Source: Henckelia pumila (lineage: Eukaryota > Streptophyta > Magnoliopsida > Lamiales > Gesneriaceae). From it: a stretch of 64,000 nucleotides of DNA. How positions within the stretch are numbered: the stretch's first letter is position 1; each line of letters starts with the position of its first letter. The stretch spans positions 67,789,442-67,853,441 of the forward strand of contig NC_133122.1 of assembly GCF_033568475.1 (NCBI RefSeq), written 5' to 3'. The notes beneath the pieces were generated by a model. The model worked only from the letters and a program-made list of their open reading frames with translations. It was not told where the DNA came from and made no database searches. A program made the position numbers and the translations under genes. Positions 36,747 to 47,452 of the stretch are shown one piece after another.

Positions 36747-37626
36747 TGATAAGTGCAATTTATGCACTTAATTTATATATGATTTGACTTGGATTTTGTG
36801 ATATATCGAGTGGATATTATGTGTATTTGTTATTATTTTTGTGAGTTGCAAGGATTTGAGAAAAAGTAACAAGAAGAAGCGGAATGACGAATTATGAGCA
36901 GCAAATTCAGAAAATTACTGGAAATGTTTGAGACGTCCAAATACAATCTTCACCGTTCATAATAAAGTTTAGGATGTTTTGAAGGTTCTGTCAAAATTTC
37001 AGCTCAATTCGACAGTTAGTTGGGAGATATGATTTTTTGAAAATTATCGCGTGCTGTAGAACATCACATCCGAGAGGCATGCGCGCCCGCGCCATCGCTG
37101 GACGTGAAAAGAATTGTAAATTCGAAGCTCATGCGCGCCCGCGCTGTTCCGTAGGTGCGCCCGCGCTGCTCTATGCGAGAAATTGGCAGATTTTTGCATC
37201 TTTAAAACTCTTGATTTGTCGAGCTTTCTTTGACGGGGTTCGAGGACATATAAAATAGATTTCAAAGACACAATAGGAGAGGGGAGCCGCACAAACATCA
37301 GCCGCACAACACAGAAAAATTCAGAGATTTGGATCGTGAATTGAGAGAAGAAATCTGGACAAAAACTTGAAGAACAATCAAAGAACGAAGACGAAGATCG
37401 ATCGACCGGACACGACATCGAATATTCGGATTTGTTTTTTTTCCTTTTGAACTTATTATTATTAAATTGATGTCTATATTTCTGAACATGATTTATTTTT
37501 GCAATAACTTGAGTATAAACTAAACTTTTCATAATCTAGAGGTTGATGTAGCCTGATTGAGACACTTTTACGAATTCTTAACTAAAACTTGACAACCGTG
37601 TGCTTGCGGGCAAAAATTTTGCAACA
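36747..37626 (+). repeat. 3' LTR of the Athila-type element, 880 bp, internally deleted
   Basis: Matches the 5' LTR to CGAATTCTTA near 37580, then jumps to ACTAAAACTTGAC, skipping about 590 bases. ATTCTT is present at both deletion edges in the 5' LTR, indicating a microhomology-mediated deletion. Confidence 0.9.
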
Positions 37627-38904
37627 GTAATTGAAATAAATTGCCAAAATAACCCAATTAAACAAATAAAATTTGTATGATGAATATATTTATAAATAAA
37701 AAAATATTGAGTTATCCAAACTATGAGTGAAAATATATATTAACAAATTTATGAGGCTGGCAATCATATAAAATTTATCATATGACTGGATAACATGGTT
37801 GTGTAAAATAATAAAAAGGAAAATATTCTAAAAGAAATGCAAGTAAGAAAGTGGCAAAATTTTGATATGCACATAAGAGGTAAAACTGAAAAGATTTAAG
37901 TAGATTGTGGTATGTCTGTAATTAGAATAACTAAAAAGAATTACATTGTCAAACTGACTTATTGGATCAAGATGAATGATGGCTTGGAAAAAATAGAATC
38001 TTTTTTCCAAATGTGTAATCGGAGGCGAAAAGAAATGAAAAGAATATTTTATACAAAATATGGTATGGACAAATGCAATTTCTAAACCTTTGAGCAAGAT
38101 TAAAAAATTAATTTAATAGGTTAATTGAGAGGAAAAAAATAATCTCAGAAAGATTAGTACATTTTTTTTTAGAATAATAAACTATTTTGTATCTCATCTT
38201 ATTTAAACCAAAAAAAAATCTCAACAAGTTTTTTTTTTCTTATTGGCATAACTCTACTAGTTTAACCCAATTTACTTAATTATCTTACTTGGTTCTATCG
38301 AGTTCCCAAAAAAAATAACCATTCTCTCGGTATGTTTCTTTTAACTGAACTTTTCTTAATTCTGTCTCTGAGGATTATCTATCCAAATTCCTATTAGATG
38401 AATCACTAATAATTGAATTCTTCTCTATATTCAGAACCATATTTTTCAATAGTTGGATTCAAACCTAAATTTCATCAACTGAGTTTCTCTTGACTAGAAT
38501 CATCCTTAATTGGTATACCCTTAGCTAAACACACAAGATATTGTGTGATAGATCTATGAATTAAAATTCATCCTTTTAGTGATAAGCTTAGTCTGTCGCA
38601 TTTCAGGCATGTCTACTTCTATTGGCTCTTCTTCATGTGCGTACTTTGCGGTATCTGGTGTTGGGTTGTAGCTAACTTTATTTGAGTACTTGCACGTTTC
38701 ATAACAGATTCAAGGACAAAACTGAAGTTCATTCTAGAATCAGATTACTCTTAACAAATCTATTCTATCAGCCATCTATTTTGTCTTATCGTATTCTTTC
38801 TCCCCCAACTGGTCTATTGTCCCAGCTGGTCTATCTGAACTAGGGCGGCTTCATAACTGAATTTTTTTTCTTAGCAAGAAGCTCCTCCCATCCGGATTAT
38901 GGAA
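37627..38904 (-). other. Remaining chromovirus interior right of the nested element
   Basis: AT-rich sequence with no coding similarity recognised, ending at the primer site near the right LTR. Gag and most of pol of the host chromovirus are absent. Confidence 0.4.
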
Positions 38905-38923
38905 CCTGGCGTCTCTGATACCA
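38905..38923 (-). promoter_or_regulatory. Primer binding site, tRNA-Met type
   Basis: Minus-strand TGGTATCAGAGACGCCAGG, six bases inside the 5' LTR edge at 38930. Confidence 0.85.
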
Positions 38924-38929
38924 CTTAAA

Positions 38930-40470
38930 TTTCACGCCCCGAAAACGGGTCTAGTTGACATCGACATTGTTTAACAATTTAACATTGATACAACAAGCCT
39001 CGTAGTATAAATCTTGCCAAAAACCAGTCTATTTCATAAACCATAATTGTTTTTACAGAGAAAAACACAAGTGCGACAATGCGGAAGAGAAACTGAAATT
39101 TAAAGTAAAAAATATTTCTTCAACTTGAACTAATCCGTCCTCACCAACCCCAGAACATATTCTGTTCTTCGTCATCTAACTCATCTTCATTCTTATCTGG
39201 GGAAGGAGAGTAAAGGGGTGAGTGTTTTAGGAAACACTCAGCAAGTGGGGGCCGATCGAGCATGATAAACACCAAAATATATTTACATGTACACATGTAT
39301 ATTTCATAATCTCGAAATAAAATAAGCATGCTGAATCTGACACAAATACGAAGCAAATATTGCATTGTTAATTATCTCATTTTTCGTGATTTACTGATCA
39401 GTCCCCTATATGTTACTCCTCTAAGGGGCGAGTCAAAAGGAACGGTTATTATAACCCACCGTATCAGGGTCATATCAAATCAAATCAAATCATCGGAAAT
39501 TCCTTAAGAATTTCTAAATCGACTCTTAACAGTTCATCTCAAATATTTCCAAATAACTCTAACATGCTTCAAATTATATCACGAATAGCCAACAAATAAG
39601 TGAAACGAATATACGTATAATGCCGATCGAATTTTCAAAAGCATAAGTAATTTATTTTATGAAGCTTAACTCACACACAAAAATTAATATAAGTGTAAAA
39701 AGTTATATCATACAAAAGAAAGATAGAAGCCCACTTACCGTACTATGCAAATCGTGTACGGAAATAGGACAAAAAATCTGCACGTGAAATGGACAAAATT
39801 CTTCTTCGAAGTTGGACAGAAAATGCAATCCCTTGATCACGTTTCGGCGCAACTTCATATATATTTCTGGAGTTTGATTGTTGTAGGTGATGGCTTCCAA
39901 AAACAGTGCAACTTCAGGTATAATACTCTATTTGGATAGAATTATGCTAAAAAATGGACAGGAATTCTGCTTCGAACTTTGGACACAAAATGCCTTCGAA
40001 CCAATGTCGTGTTCCGAGTTTTCTGGGCAGCCTTGAAGATTGACACCGAGCAGAATTTCTGAGCTTTGAACGGTTGTTGTGTGCTTCGTATTTAGGAGGG
40101 AATCAAGCTATATAAGAACATTGATATATGGATAGATTTCAGCAACTCCTACTCATCCAAAATGGCAGCAAACTGGAGCTCAAGAAAACAAAAATAACAA
40201 AACTTGTTTCTCGAAAAATTGGCAGATTCTCGCTTGATTTTTGGGTGCTCGAAGTGTGTGATTTCCCTTCAGCCTTGGCCACTACTTATAGGCTATGAAA
40301 TGGAAGCTGAAACACTCCCCATTCATTGACAATAATTCCAATTTACAGCAATTATTTCTATTGATTTATGCCGTTACAACCCTTGACTACTGTTACTACT
40401 ATTCAGTTTTGAATTTGAAAAACCAGCGGTTATGGCTCTTCATTGCCTGCTTGGAGGTTGGGTTCTCACA
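38930..40470 (-). repeat. 5' LTR of the 28.9-40.5 kb chromovirus
   Basis: 1541 bp, pairs with 28884-30423. The plus-strand left end reads TTTCACGCCCCG, one changed base in the terminal CA of the minus strand. Right end GTTCTCACA, then AGTGC of the TSD. Confidence 0.9.
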
Positions 40471-40918
40471 AGTGCTTTCGGCTGGTCACTTCCGACTGGA
40501 CGTCGATGCAAGCTTTAATGAGGAAGAAAACCATTGTGATATTGGTGGGGTTGTGCGAAATGACGAGGGGAAACAAGTGGTAGCGTTTGGTAAATCAATC
40601 TCCAATTCGGGATCAGTCACTATGGGGGAATTATTGTCTATCAAAGAAAGTCTCTGGATCGTTCGAGAAAAATATTTCAAGCAGGTTTTCATCTCTTTGG
40701 ACTCACTATTAGCAGTGCAAGTAGTCACTCAGCCTAATAGTGAACTTAGTTATGTGGGTATTTGTGCTTCAGATACTGTTATTCTAATATCGGACATGAA
40801 CATTTTATCGATTTTTCATGTTAGGAGATCGGTCAATTATGTGGCCCACTCTTTAGCTAAATTTGCTAGTTCTTTCCCTGCACCTTTCTGTTGGGTGTTT
40901 GGGAATTTCCTTAGTTAG

Positions 40919-41818
40919 CTCATAACACTTGTAATGAACGATATTTCTTACAAGTTTGTTTGTCAAAAAAAATGTTTTTGGGTAGATCTGCAGTGCTTTC
41001 AAAAACACTTATTTAAGTTAAAATAAGTGTTTTTTAAAGCTCATAATTTATAACAACAATTTCCATAATAATTATGGTGGAAATAAAAAAATTTCGATTA
41101 ATAAAGATTTAATTGTTTAGTTTGTTTCTTTATTTTTATGATGAGATAAAGGTGTTCCCAATTCTCCACCTCCAAATTCCTCAGAAAGGAAACAATTTTT
41201 TTTAACATAGAAAGGAAATAATTGATATATGGGAATTAGCAAGATTTTGTTGCCAAATAAGGTACGCAATGCCGAGTTAGGTTTGGAAGACACGATTTGA
41301 TGCCATATATATGGTTTCCAATTTCACCAATAAATAGACATGCGAGAAATTACAAGTTAGACGGCAGCAATCGCGCGGTAAAAATTCTTTTATCCTTCTT
41401 TAGTCTTTCTCTATCTGCATTTAATTTAACACAAAAAAATTGTTAAATATGCTTCTTCATCTTTTCTTTTTGCTCTATTTTTTTATTTTATTTTTTTGAA
41501 CAAATTGTCAAGTGAATATTTTGTGGCTGGGTTTCGCTTCACTAGAAACTGCAATAGAAAAATATTAGTATGATATAATATGGTCCATTGTAGGTAGTGA
41601 ATTATTCATGGGTAAAACGACTCATTAGTTCTGAAAAAATGTGGTTTTATTATGGGAATTACTCCTTAAATAATATAGCAATTTGATTATATCTTATTTT
41701 CTTTTTGTTAACCAGGAAATTTGAAGCACTTCTTGGCAAATGGCACCCAACGGGTAATACTTAACACTCATATATATAGTGATTTATTCATGTATTTTAC
41801 ATATTTTATGCATCGGGT
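40919..41818 (+). other. LINE tail and presumed 5' part of the protease pseudogene
   Basis: After the LINE-like tail, a segment near 41300-41400 has a TATA-like TATATATGG and then possible exon-intron boundaries (GCGCG|GTAAAAATT near 41381 and AACCAG|GAAATTTGAAGC near 41716). These may be upstream exons of the cysteine protease pseudogene. No start codon with a convincing signal peptide was found, so this is tentative. Confidence 0.3.
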
Positions 41819-42063
41819 AATCCACTTCAGGATATATTTTCATGCTAGCTAGCGGAGTTGTATCTTTGATAAATGCAAATAAAACATTGACTGATACTTT
41901 CACTATAGAGGTTGAGTTCATATCTTGTTTTGAGGCAACCTCACATGGTATTTGGTTGAAGAGTTTCATATCGGGGCTTAGAATTTTTTATTTTATATCT
42001 AGGCCATTAAGGATTTTTTTTTTTGGAGTTGGCATTAAGGATATATTGTGACAATTCAGCTAC
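41819..42063 (+). pseudogene. copia RNase H fragment at the left edge of the duplication
   Basis: 245 bases nearly identical to 51752-51996 and 61601-61845, encoding YIFMLASGVVSLINA and FISCFEATSHGIWLKSFI. It breaks off at CAGCTACTATA, where the copia at the right end continues with the conserved remainder of RNase H. It appears to lie in an intron of the protease pseudogene. The copy at 51752-51996 is its duplicate. Confidence 0.85.
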
Positions 42064-43206
42064 TATAGATTTTTTTAAAAAATTTTAAACGAAATAACTT
42101 TAAAAGTAAACTTCAATTTCACAAGAGTCCTAAAAAGTCTAGTCCTATATCTTTCCCTTTGTATATTTATGAATATAAGTGTTTATTTATTAATAGTTTA
42201 ATCAAAGTAACTCTTCTATATGCTCATAAAGATATTTTCATACTCTATTCGTGTATCTTGTAATTTAAAATTATAAATCTAATATCATTTCGTATTGTAT
42301 TAAATATTAATTATTTGATTGTTATTTAATATTTTTATATTTTTATTGTTAACATAATTTATTTGAATATTTCGATGTAGTGTTCTGTTTTTCTTTGTAG
42401 TACGGAATTTTTAGAGATGACCTCTAAGTTGTTGGAATATACTGATGAGTAAAATACTAAAATCAATCACTAACTTTAATCAAGGAAAAAATACCATAAA
42501 TCAAACATATTTTATCATTATTACATTCAAAATTAAATTTAACAACATCCTATTAGAAATAATTTTAATGTTTAATTTAAATAAAATATATATTTAATTG
42601 ATATGACTATTCCCTAACTTTAGGGCATTATCTATTGAATTAGTAATTGGTTACATTTATATTTTTTCCCCCCACTGATAGGTCAATTTCCAAAGATATC
42701 CATGCTCATTTAAAACACTTTGCTGGGAGAGAAATGGTTGAATTCAAATTATCGGATAAGCATTTATCTCCTGTTCGAAATCAGGGAGATCATATCGGCT
42801 CATGTTCTTTTGTAGCAACTATAACCTGCATCGAGATGTTGTAGAAAATTGAATCAACGACTTTACCAAATTTGGGATAGTGTGTACTATTTTGACCTTA
42901 ACGAATGTTCCGACCTTCTCGACGATAGACTGAAAAATTATCCAGATACAATAAAATTTGCCAAGCTTAAGGGCGCTCGTGTAGAAGATGTTCTTCTATA
43001 CGCTATGGAGTGGGGTTTCCAAGCTACAACTCTATGCATGGATCCACGAAAGAAGAATAAAGTTGCTCAATTTGACGAAGAGGTAAAATATATTATTGTG
43101 TCTTTAGTACAAACATATAAGTATTTGTATGATATCGTTATTTCCATTTTAATTCTTTTAGTTTTTTTACACAGGCTTATAGATACAAAATTAGTTCTTA
43201 TAAGGC

Positions 43207-43862
43207 TGATGCCCTAAAAAATATACGAGTTTAATACGACCCGAGCCCAATAATTCATATTTTTTGGAAATATACTTTGAGGCTCATATAATCTTATTTT
43301 ATGAGAAGCCCAGTCTGGTATGGCCCTGTTAGGGAATGAGCTCATGATTATAAATTCATGGGCTTGAGCCCTAACAGATATGGTTGGATCCCGACCCGAG
43401 CCCAGGAAGGGCTCAATATCTAAACCCTTCCAGTACTCTCGGACACATGAAGATCTGCAACAGATAAGGACAATATCTTATGAATCCAAGATTTGATATG
43501 ATTTCAGACTCATCAATTAGAGTCATACTCTAATACATGTTCTACCTTGACAAGGTAACCTACCCCTCCAAGCCCCTATGAATACAGGTATGGTTCATGG
43601 TTTATTCATTCATCTATTTGATTCACTTCTTGTTCACACATTCACGCACGCATATTCTCTTGTTCTTACTTTTTGTCAAGCTCTTTCACTTTCGAGCACT
43701 GACTTAGGCATCGGAGGAGTCACGCCGAAAACACCTTCGGCGTCCCCTAACTTGGCTTCTGTCTGTGCAGAAATCCGTCGTGCCCGACCCGACCCGATTT
43801 ACTGAAGATTTGGAGATCCACTCTACCAGACCGAACCCAGAGAAAAAAAATCAACATCATTA
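43207..43862 (+). repeat. 5' LTR of the array-rich element, copy 1
   Basis: 656 bp, ends set by the AAGGC duplication. Contains the GACTTAGGCATCGGAGGAG...CCCCTAAC motif typical of Tat-type LTR transcripts and a TATGAATA/TATAAATA box near 43576. Confidence 0.9.
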
Positions 43863-43864
43863 AT

Positions 43865-43880
43865 TGGCGCCGTCTGTGGG
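43865..43880 (+). promoter_or_regulatory. Primer binding site, Tat type
   Basis: TGGCGCCGTCTGTGGG, two bases after the 5' LTR. The same site recurs at 53798 in copy 2. Confidence 0.85.
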
Positions 43881-43938
43881 AATTTTAAAATAAAGGGTTA
43901 AGATGTTGAGTACAAGAGAAGAAACAAATTCGGATTCT

Positions 43939-44925
43939 CGCATGGCTTGCACATCACAAAATTGCGAAAATAATTGAAATTAATTGAACCGTCGGATCGG
44001 GTTCTAATTTTGCAAACATATTTATTAATATGTTTTCTAGGATCTGAACGGTGAAGATCATCATTAATATCATGTAGAATCAGATCTGGACCGCCGAACA
44101 GACGCCGCTCGCTCGCACAACTTCTATGTATATTTCGCATGGCTTGCGCATCAGAAACTTGCAAAAATCATAAGATTTATTTGAACCGTTGGATCGTGTT
44201 CAAATTTTTCAGCATATTTATTAATATGTTTTCTAGGATCTGGATGGTGTAGATTGTGATTGGTTATCGTAGAATCAGATCTGGACCGCCGAACAGACGT
44301 TGCTCTCTTGCACAGCTTCTATGTATTTTTCGCATGGCTTGCGCATTAGAAACTTTCAAAAATCATAAGAATTAAATGAACCATCGGATCGGGTTCAAAT
44401 TTTGTAGAAATATTTAATAATATGTTTTCTAGGATCTGAACGGTGAAGATTGTTATTGGTATCTTGTAGAATTAGATCTGGACCGCCGAACATACGCTGC
44501 TCGCTCGCACAGCTTTTATGTGTTTTTCGTATGGCTTGCGCATCAGAAACTTGAAAAAATCATAAGAATTAATTGAACAGTCGGATCTGGTTTAAAATTT
44601 GCAAACATATTTATTAATATGTTTTCTAGAATTTGAATGGTTGAGATTGTGAATGGAGTCTTGTAGGATGGGATTTGAACATCCGAATAGCAGCTGCTCA
44701 CTCGCACAGTTTCTATATATTTTCGCATGGCTTGTGCATCAGAACCTTGCAAAAATCATTGGAATTAATTGAACCGTCGGATCGAGTTCAAATTTGATAT
44801 GAGTATTTATAATTATGTTATCTAGTATCTGGACTGTGAAGATCATGATCGGAATTTTGGTACATGGGGAAAGGTGGCTCAGGCCGCCGAGCTGCAACAC
44901 AATCTGCTTGCATAGTTTCTGAGCA
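43939..44925 (+). repeat. Tandem array, ~196-bp period, five units
   Basis: CGCATGGCTTG or a variant recurs at 43939, 44136, 44331, 44528 and 44724, spacings 195-197. Each unit also has AACCGTCGGATCG and ATCTGGACCGCCGAAC. A sixth degraded unit follows to about 44925. Units are about 85-90% alike. Confidence 0.9.
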
Positions 44926-45300
44926 GTGTTCTTGAAAAAGTCATTCTGAAAAATCTAACCGTTGAAATTATTTGAATTTTTATCATGAGTTCAAAACATC
45001 TTGGCACACATTATGGACGGTGGAGATCAATTTTTGATCCCTACATAAATTCGGCTCTTTGATCAAAGAATAGAAGATGTTATCTTGCTATACATCCAAA
45101 GTCATGTCATTGACAACGCATGAACGAGATAAGTATTTCAATCATCTTTATGTTTGAATTAAATTTATAAATTTTTATTTATTATCATTATTGATAATAT
45201 TCTGAGGCATCTTCTACTATCAAAATTACATGTTTGTTTTCTTGTGATCAAATTTGTTGAACTTCTTTTCCCATGTATTTTTGTTTGGGTTATTTTACGT

Positions 45301-45420
45301 CATTGGGCATGCAATCTTGCAGTAAGGCCCAATTATATCACATCGGGCATGCAATCTTGCAGTAAGGCCCAATTATATCACATCGGGCATGCAATCTAGC
45401 ACTAAGGCCTACTCTACGAC
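45301..45420 (+). repeat. Tandem array, 40-bp period, about three units
   Basis: CATCGGGCATGCAATCTTGC starts at 45301 (with one change), 45341 and 45381, each followed by AGTAAGGCCCAATTATATCA in the first two. The third unit is truncated and diverged. Confidence 0.9.
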
Positions 45421-45449
45421 TTGACACTTTATAAGCCCAACACAACTTG

Positions 45450-46235
45450 GCAAACTACAAAAGCCCGATCAGTTCGGCACTCACCATGCCATACGTGGTC
45501 AAAATCAAAGCCCGATCAGTTCGACACTCACCACGCCACACGTGGTCAAAATCAAAGCCCGACCATCTCGACAATATGTAAACCCACGCCACTCGTGGTT
45601 ATCTCAAAAGACCGACCAGCTCGGCAATATGTAAACCCACGCAACTCGTGGTTATCTCAAAAGCCCGACCAGCTCGGTAATATGTAAACCCACGCCACTC
45701 GTGGTTTTCTCAAAAGCCCGACCAGCTCGACAATATGTAAACCCACGACACTCGTGGTTATCTCAAAAGCCCGACCAGCTCGACAATATGTAAACACACG
45801 CCACTCGTGGTTATCTCAAAAGCCCGACCAACTCGGCAATATGTAAACCCACGCCACTCGTGGTTATCTCAAAAGCCCGACCAGTTCGGCAATATGTAAA
45901 CCCACGCCACTCGTGGTTATCTCAAAAGCCCGACCAGCTCGGCAATATGTAAACCCACGCCACTCGTGGTTATCTCAAAATCCCGACCAGCTCGGCAATA
46001 TGTAAACCCACGCCACTCGTAATTATCTCAAAAGCCCGACCAGCTCGACAATATGTAAACTCATTCCACTCGTGGTTATCTCAAAAGCCCGACTAGCTCG
46101 GAAATATGTAAACCCACGACACTCGTGGTTATCTAAAAATCTCGACCAAGCTCGACACCTACCACGCACTTCGTGGTCAAATTCAAAGCCCAACCAGCTC
46201 GGCACCTACCACGCCACTCGTGGTCTCCATTAAAA
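45450..46235 (+). repeat. Minisatellite, 53-bp period, about eleven core units
   Basis: Unit contains GCCCGACCAGCTCGGCAATA, then TGTAAACCCACGCCACTCGT, then GGTTATCTCAAAA. Starts at about 45557, 45610, 45663, 45716, 45769 and onward every 53 bases to about 46140. Related, shorter units (TCGGCACTCACCACGCC...CGTGGTC) flank both sides. Each unit has a CCACG...CGTGG dyad. Confidence 0.9.
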
Positions 46236-46362
46236 GCCCATCCGGTTGGGAAATGTCACTTGTACTTGATTAATACAAGAATTCTTACATGGGCTCGGGA
46301 TCCGACCAGACCACATGGTCTAAACTTCATACTTCTTTTAGACCAGTAGGGGGAGGTACTAT

Positions 46363-47015
46363 TGATGCCCCTAAAAAATATACGAGTCTAATCCGACCCG
46401 AGCCCAATAATCCATATTTTTGGAAATATACTTTGAGGTCCATCTAGTCTTATTTTATGAGAAGCCCAGTCTGGGATGTCTCTGTTAGGGAATGGGCTCA
46501 TGATTATAAATTCATGGGCTTGAGCCCTAACTGGTATGGTTGGAGCCCGACCCGAGCCCAGGAAGGGCCCAATATCTAGAACCTTCCAGTACTCTCGGAC
46601 ACATGAAGATCTGCAACAGATAAGGACAATATCTTATGAATCCAAGATTTGATATGATTTCAGACTCATCAATTAGAGTCCTACTTTAACACATGTTCTA
46701 CCTTGATAAGGTAACCTACCCCTCCAAGCCCCTATAAATACAGGTATGATTCATGGTTTATTCATTCATCTATTTGATTCACTTCTTGTTCACACATTCA
46801 CGCACGCATATTCTCTTGTTCTTACTTTTTGTCAAGCTCTTTCACTTTCGAGCACTGACTTAGGCATCGGAGGGGTCACGCCGAAACACCTTCGGCGTCC
46901 CCTAACTTGGCTTCTGTCTGTGCAGAAATCCGTCGTGCCCGACCCGACCGATTTACTGAAGATTTCGAGATCCACTCTACCAGACCGAACCCGGAGGAAA
47001 AAATCGACATCATCA
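46363..47015 (+). repeat. 3' LTR of the array-rich element, copy 1
   Basis: 653 bp, pairs with 43207-43862; followed directly by AAGGC. Confidence 0.9.
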
Positions 47016-47452
47016 AAGGCCATAAAACATGACGAGGTTCTCACATGTTTGGAAACGTTCCCAGTTATTGCTTCTATGGCTGTTGGCGGAAAAATCTTGG
47101 ATTGGAAAGAAGTAAGTTTACTTATCTATTAATTGTTTGTAATTATTTCTCATTCAAGGAATTAATATTACTTCATGTCTGAATAATCAAAAATAATTTT
47201 TCATAACGTTATATATAACAGAGGAGATAAAAATGAAGAAGGGGAAAACCATGTTGTTTTAGTGGTCGGAAGTGTGAAACTAAATGAAGAGGGAATAGAG
47301 AGAAATATTTGATAGTACAGGACGGCCATGGAACTGAGTTTGGGTTTACAGGATACTTCCTAGCGCCATTTGAAGGGGAGGTTTTGTTCCGATGCTTTTG
47401 GTTGCCACTTATATATCCAGACATGTTGGATTTTCCATATGGTGAAGTTGGG

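Larger units (their letters stand above)
31576..37626 (+). mobile_element. Non-autonomous Athila-type LTR element with gag-protease only (TR-GAG-like)
   Basis: LTRs at 31576-33044 and 36747-37626 begin TGATAAGTG and end GCAACA. The primer site TGGCGCCGTTGCCGGGGA at 33051-33068 is the Athila-type site, and AAGTTTGGGGGAAT before the right LTR is the purine tract. Flanks GTAAC and GTAAT form a one-mismatch TSD. The interior encodes gag and a protease-like segment but no RT, RNase H or integrase, so it would need enzymes from an autonomous Athila relative. The right LTR is about 590 bp shorter than the left because of an internal deletion. Confidence 0.85.
28884..40470 (-). mobile_element. Chromovirus-type LTR retrotransposon with deleted interior and a nested insertion
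   Basis: LTRs of 1540-1541 bp at 28884-30423 and 38930-40470, about 95% identical by eye. Tract GGAGGATGGGA before the left LTR and tRNA-Met-type primer site before the right LTR place it on the minus strand. Flanks AGTGT (28879-28883) and AGTGC (40471-40475) form a one-mismatch TSD. Only the pol C-terminus with a chromodomain survives internally. A complete 6-kb gag-only element (31576-37626) sits inside it. Confidence 0.9.
28796..40918 (+). pseudogene. LINE-type RNase H domain (RVT_3) remnant, split by an LTR element
   Basis: The left part ends at 28883 and the right part resumes at 40471; removing the insertion and one TSD copy gives a continuous frame across LLRWEV/LSAGHF. The right part encodes FRLDVDASFNEEE, GGVVRNDEGKQVVAFG, MGELLSIKESLW, ISLDSLLAVQVV and RRSVNYVAHSLAKFA, the DxD-like, E and D motifs of the RNase H domain found at the C-terminus of plant L1-type retrotransposons. 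The stop at 40916 is followed by a short AT-rich tail ending in CAAAAAAAA near 40964, consistent with a LINE 3' end. It could also be an RVT_3 host-gene relic. The N-terminal endonuclease and RT domains are absent. Confidence 0.75.
43207..47015 (+). mobile_element. Non-coding LTR element built of tandem arrays, copy 1 (3.8 kb)
   Basis: LTRs 43207-43862 and 46363-47015 (TGATGCCC...CATCA-type ends), perfect TSD AAGGC at 43202-43206 and 47016-47020 inside protease exon 3. The primer site TGGCGCCGTCTGTGGG at 43865-43880 is of the type found in Tat-lineage gypsy elements; purine tract AGTAGGGGGAGG precedes the right LTR. No reading frame with any retroelement motif. The interior is three tandem arrays with periods ~196, 40 and 53 bp. 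LTRs differ by several percent, more than the two duplication copies do, so the insertion predates the duplication. Confidence 0.9.
42682..47452 (+). pseudogene. Papain-like (C1A) cysteine protease pseudogene, copy 1
   Basis: Exon 42682-43082 encodes LSPVRNQGDHIGSCSFVATI, matching the papain oxyanion-hole Gln and catalytic Cys region (TPVxxQGxCGSCWAF), then a 110-residue stretch of unknown detail. Intron 43083-43174 (GT..ACAG). Exon 3 (43175-43206, resuming at 47021-47111) reads through the insertion site. Intron 47112-47221. The last recognised exon has ENHVVLVVG, the catalytic His region, and VQDGHGTEFGFTGYF where papains have the KNSWG Asn region; His replaces the expected Asn. Damage: a two-base loss near 42844 creates a stop after MEML-like sequence, a one-base loss near 47313, and the 3.8-kb LTR element. 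The signal peptide and most of the propeptide are not identified. A normal enzyme would act in vacuole or apoplast. Confidence 0.75.

Noticed and set aside
45421..45727. Frames of 83-88 codons with repeated Pro/Arg-rich peptides (45421-45687, 55355-55727) as repeat proteins
   Set aside because: They are translations of the 53-bp minisatellite in a non-coding element; there is no start context or conservation.
45301..46235. 53-bp and 40-bp arrays as a CRISPR locus
   Set aside because: The repeats are head to tail without unique spacers, lie inside an LTR element and the genome is a plant.
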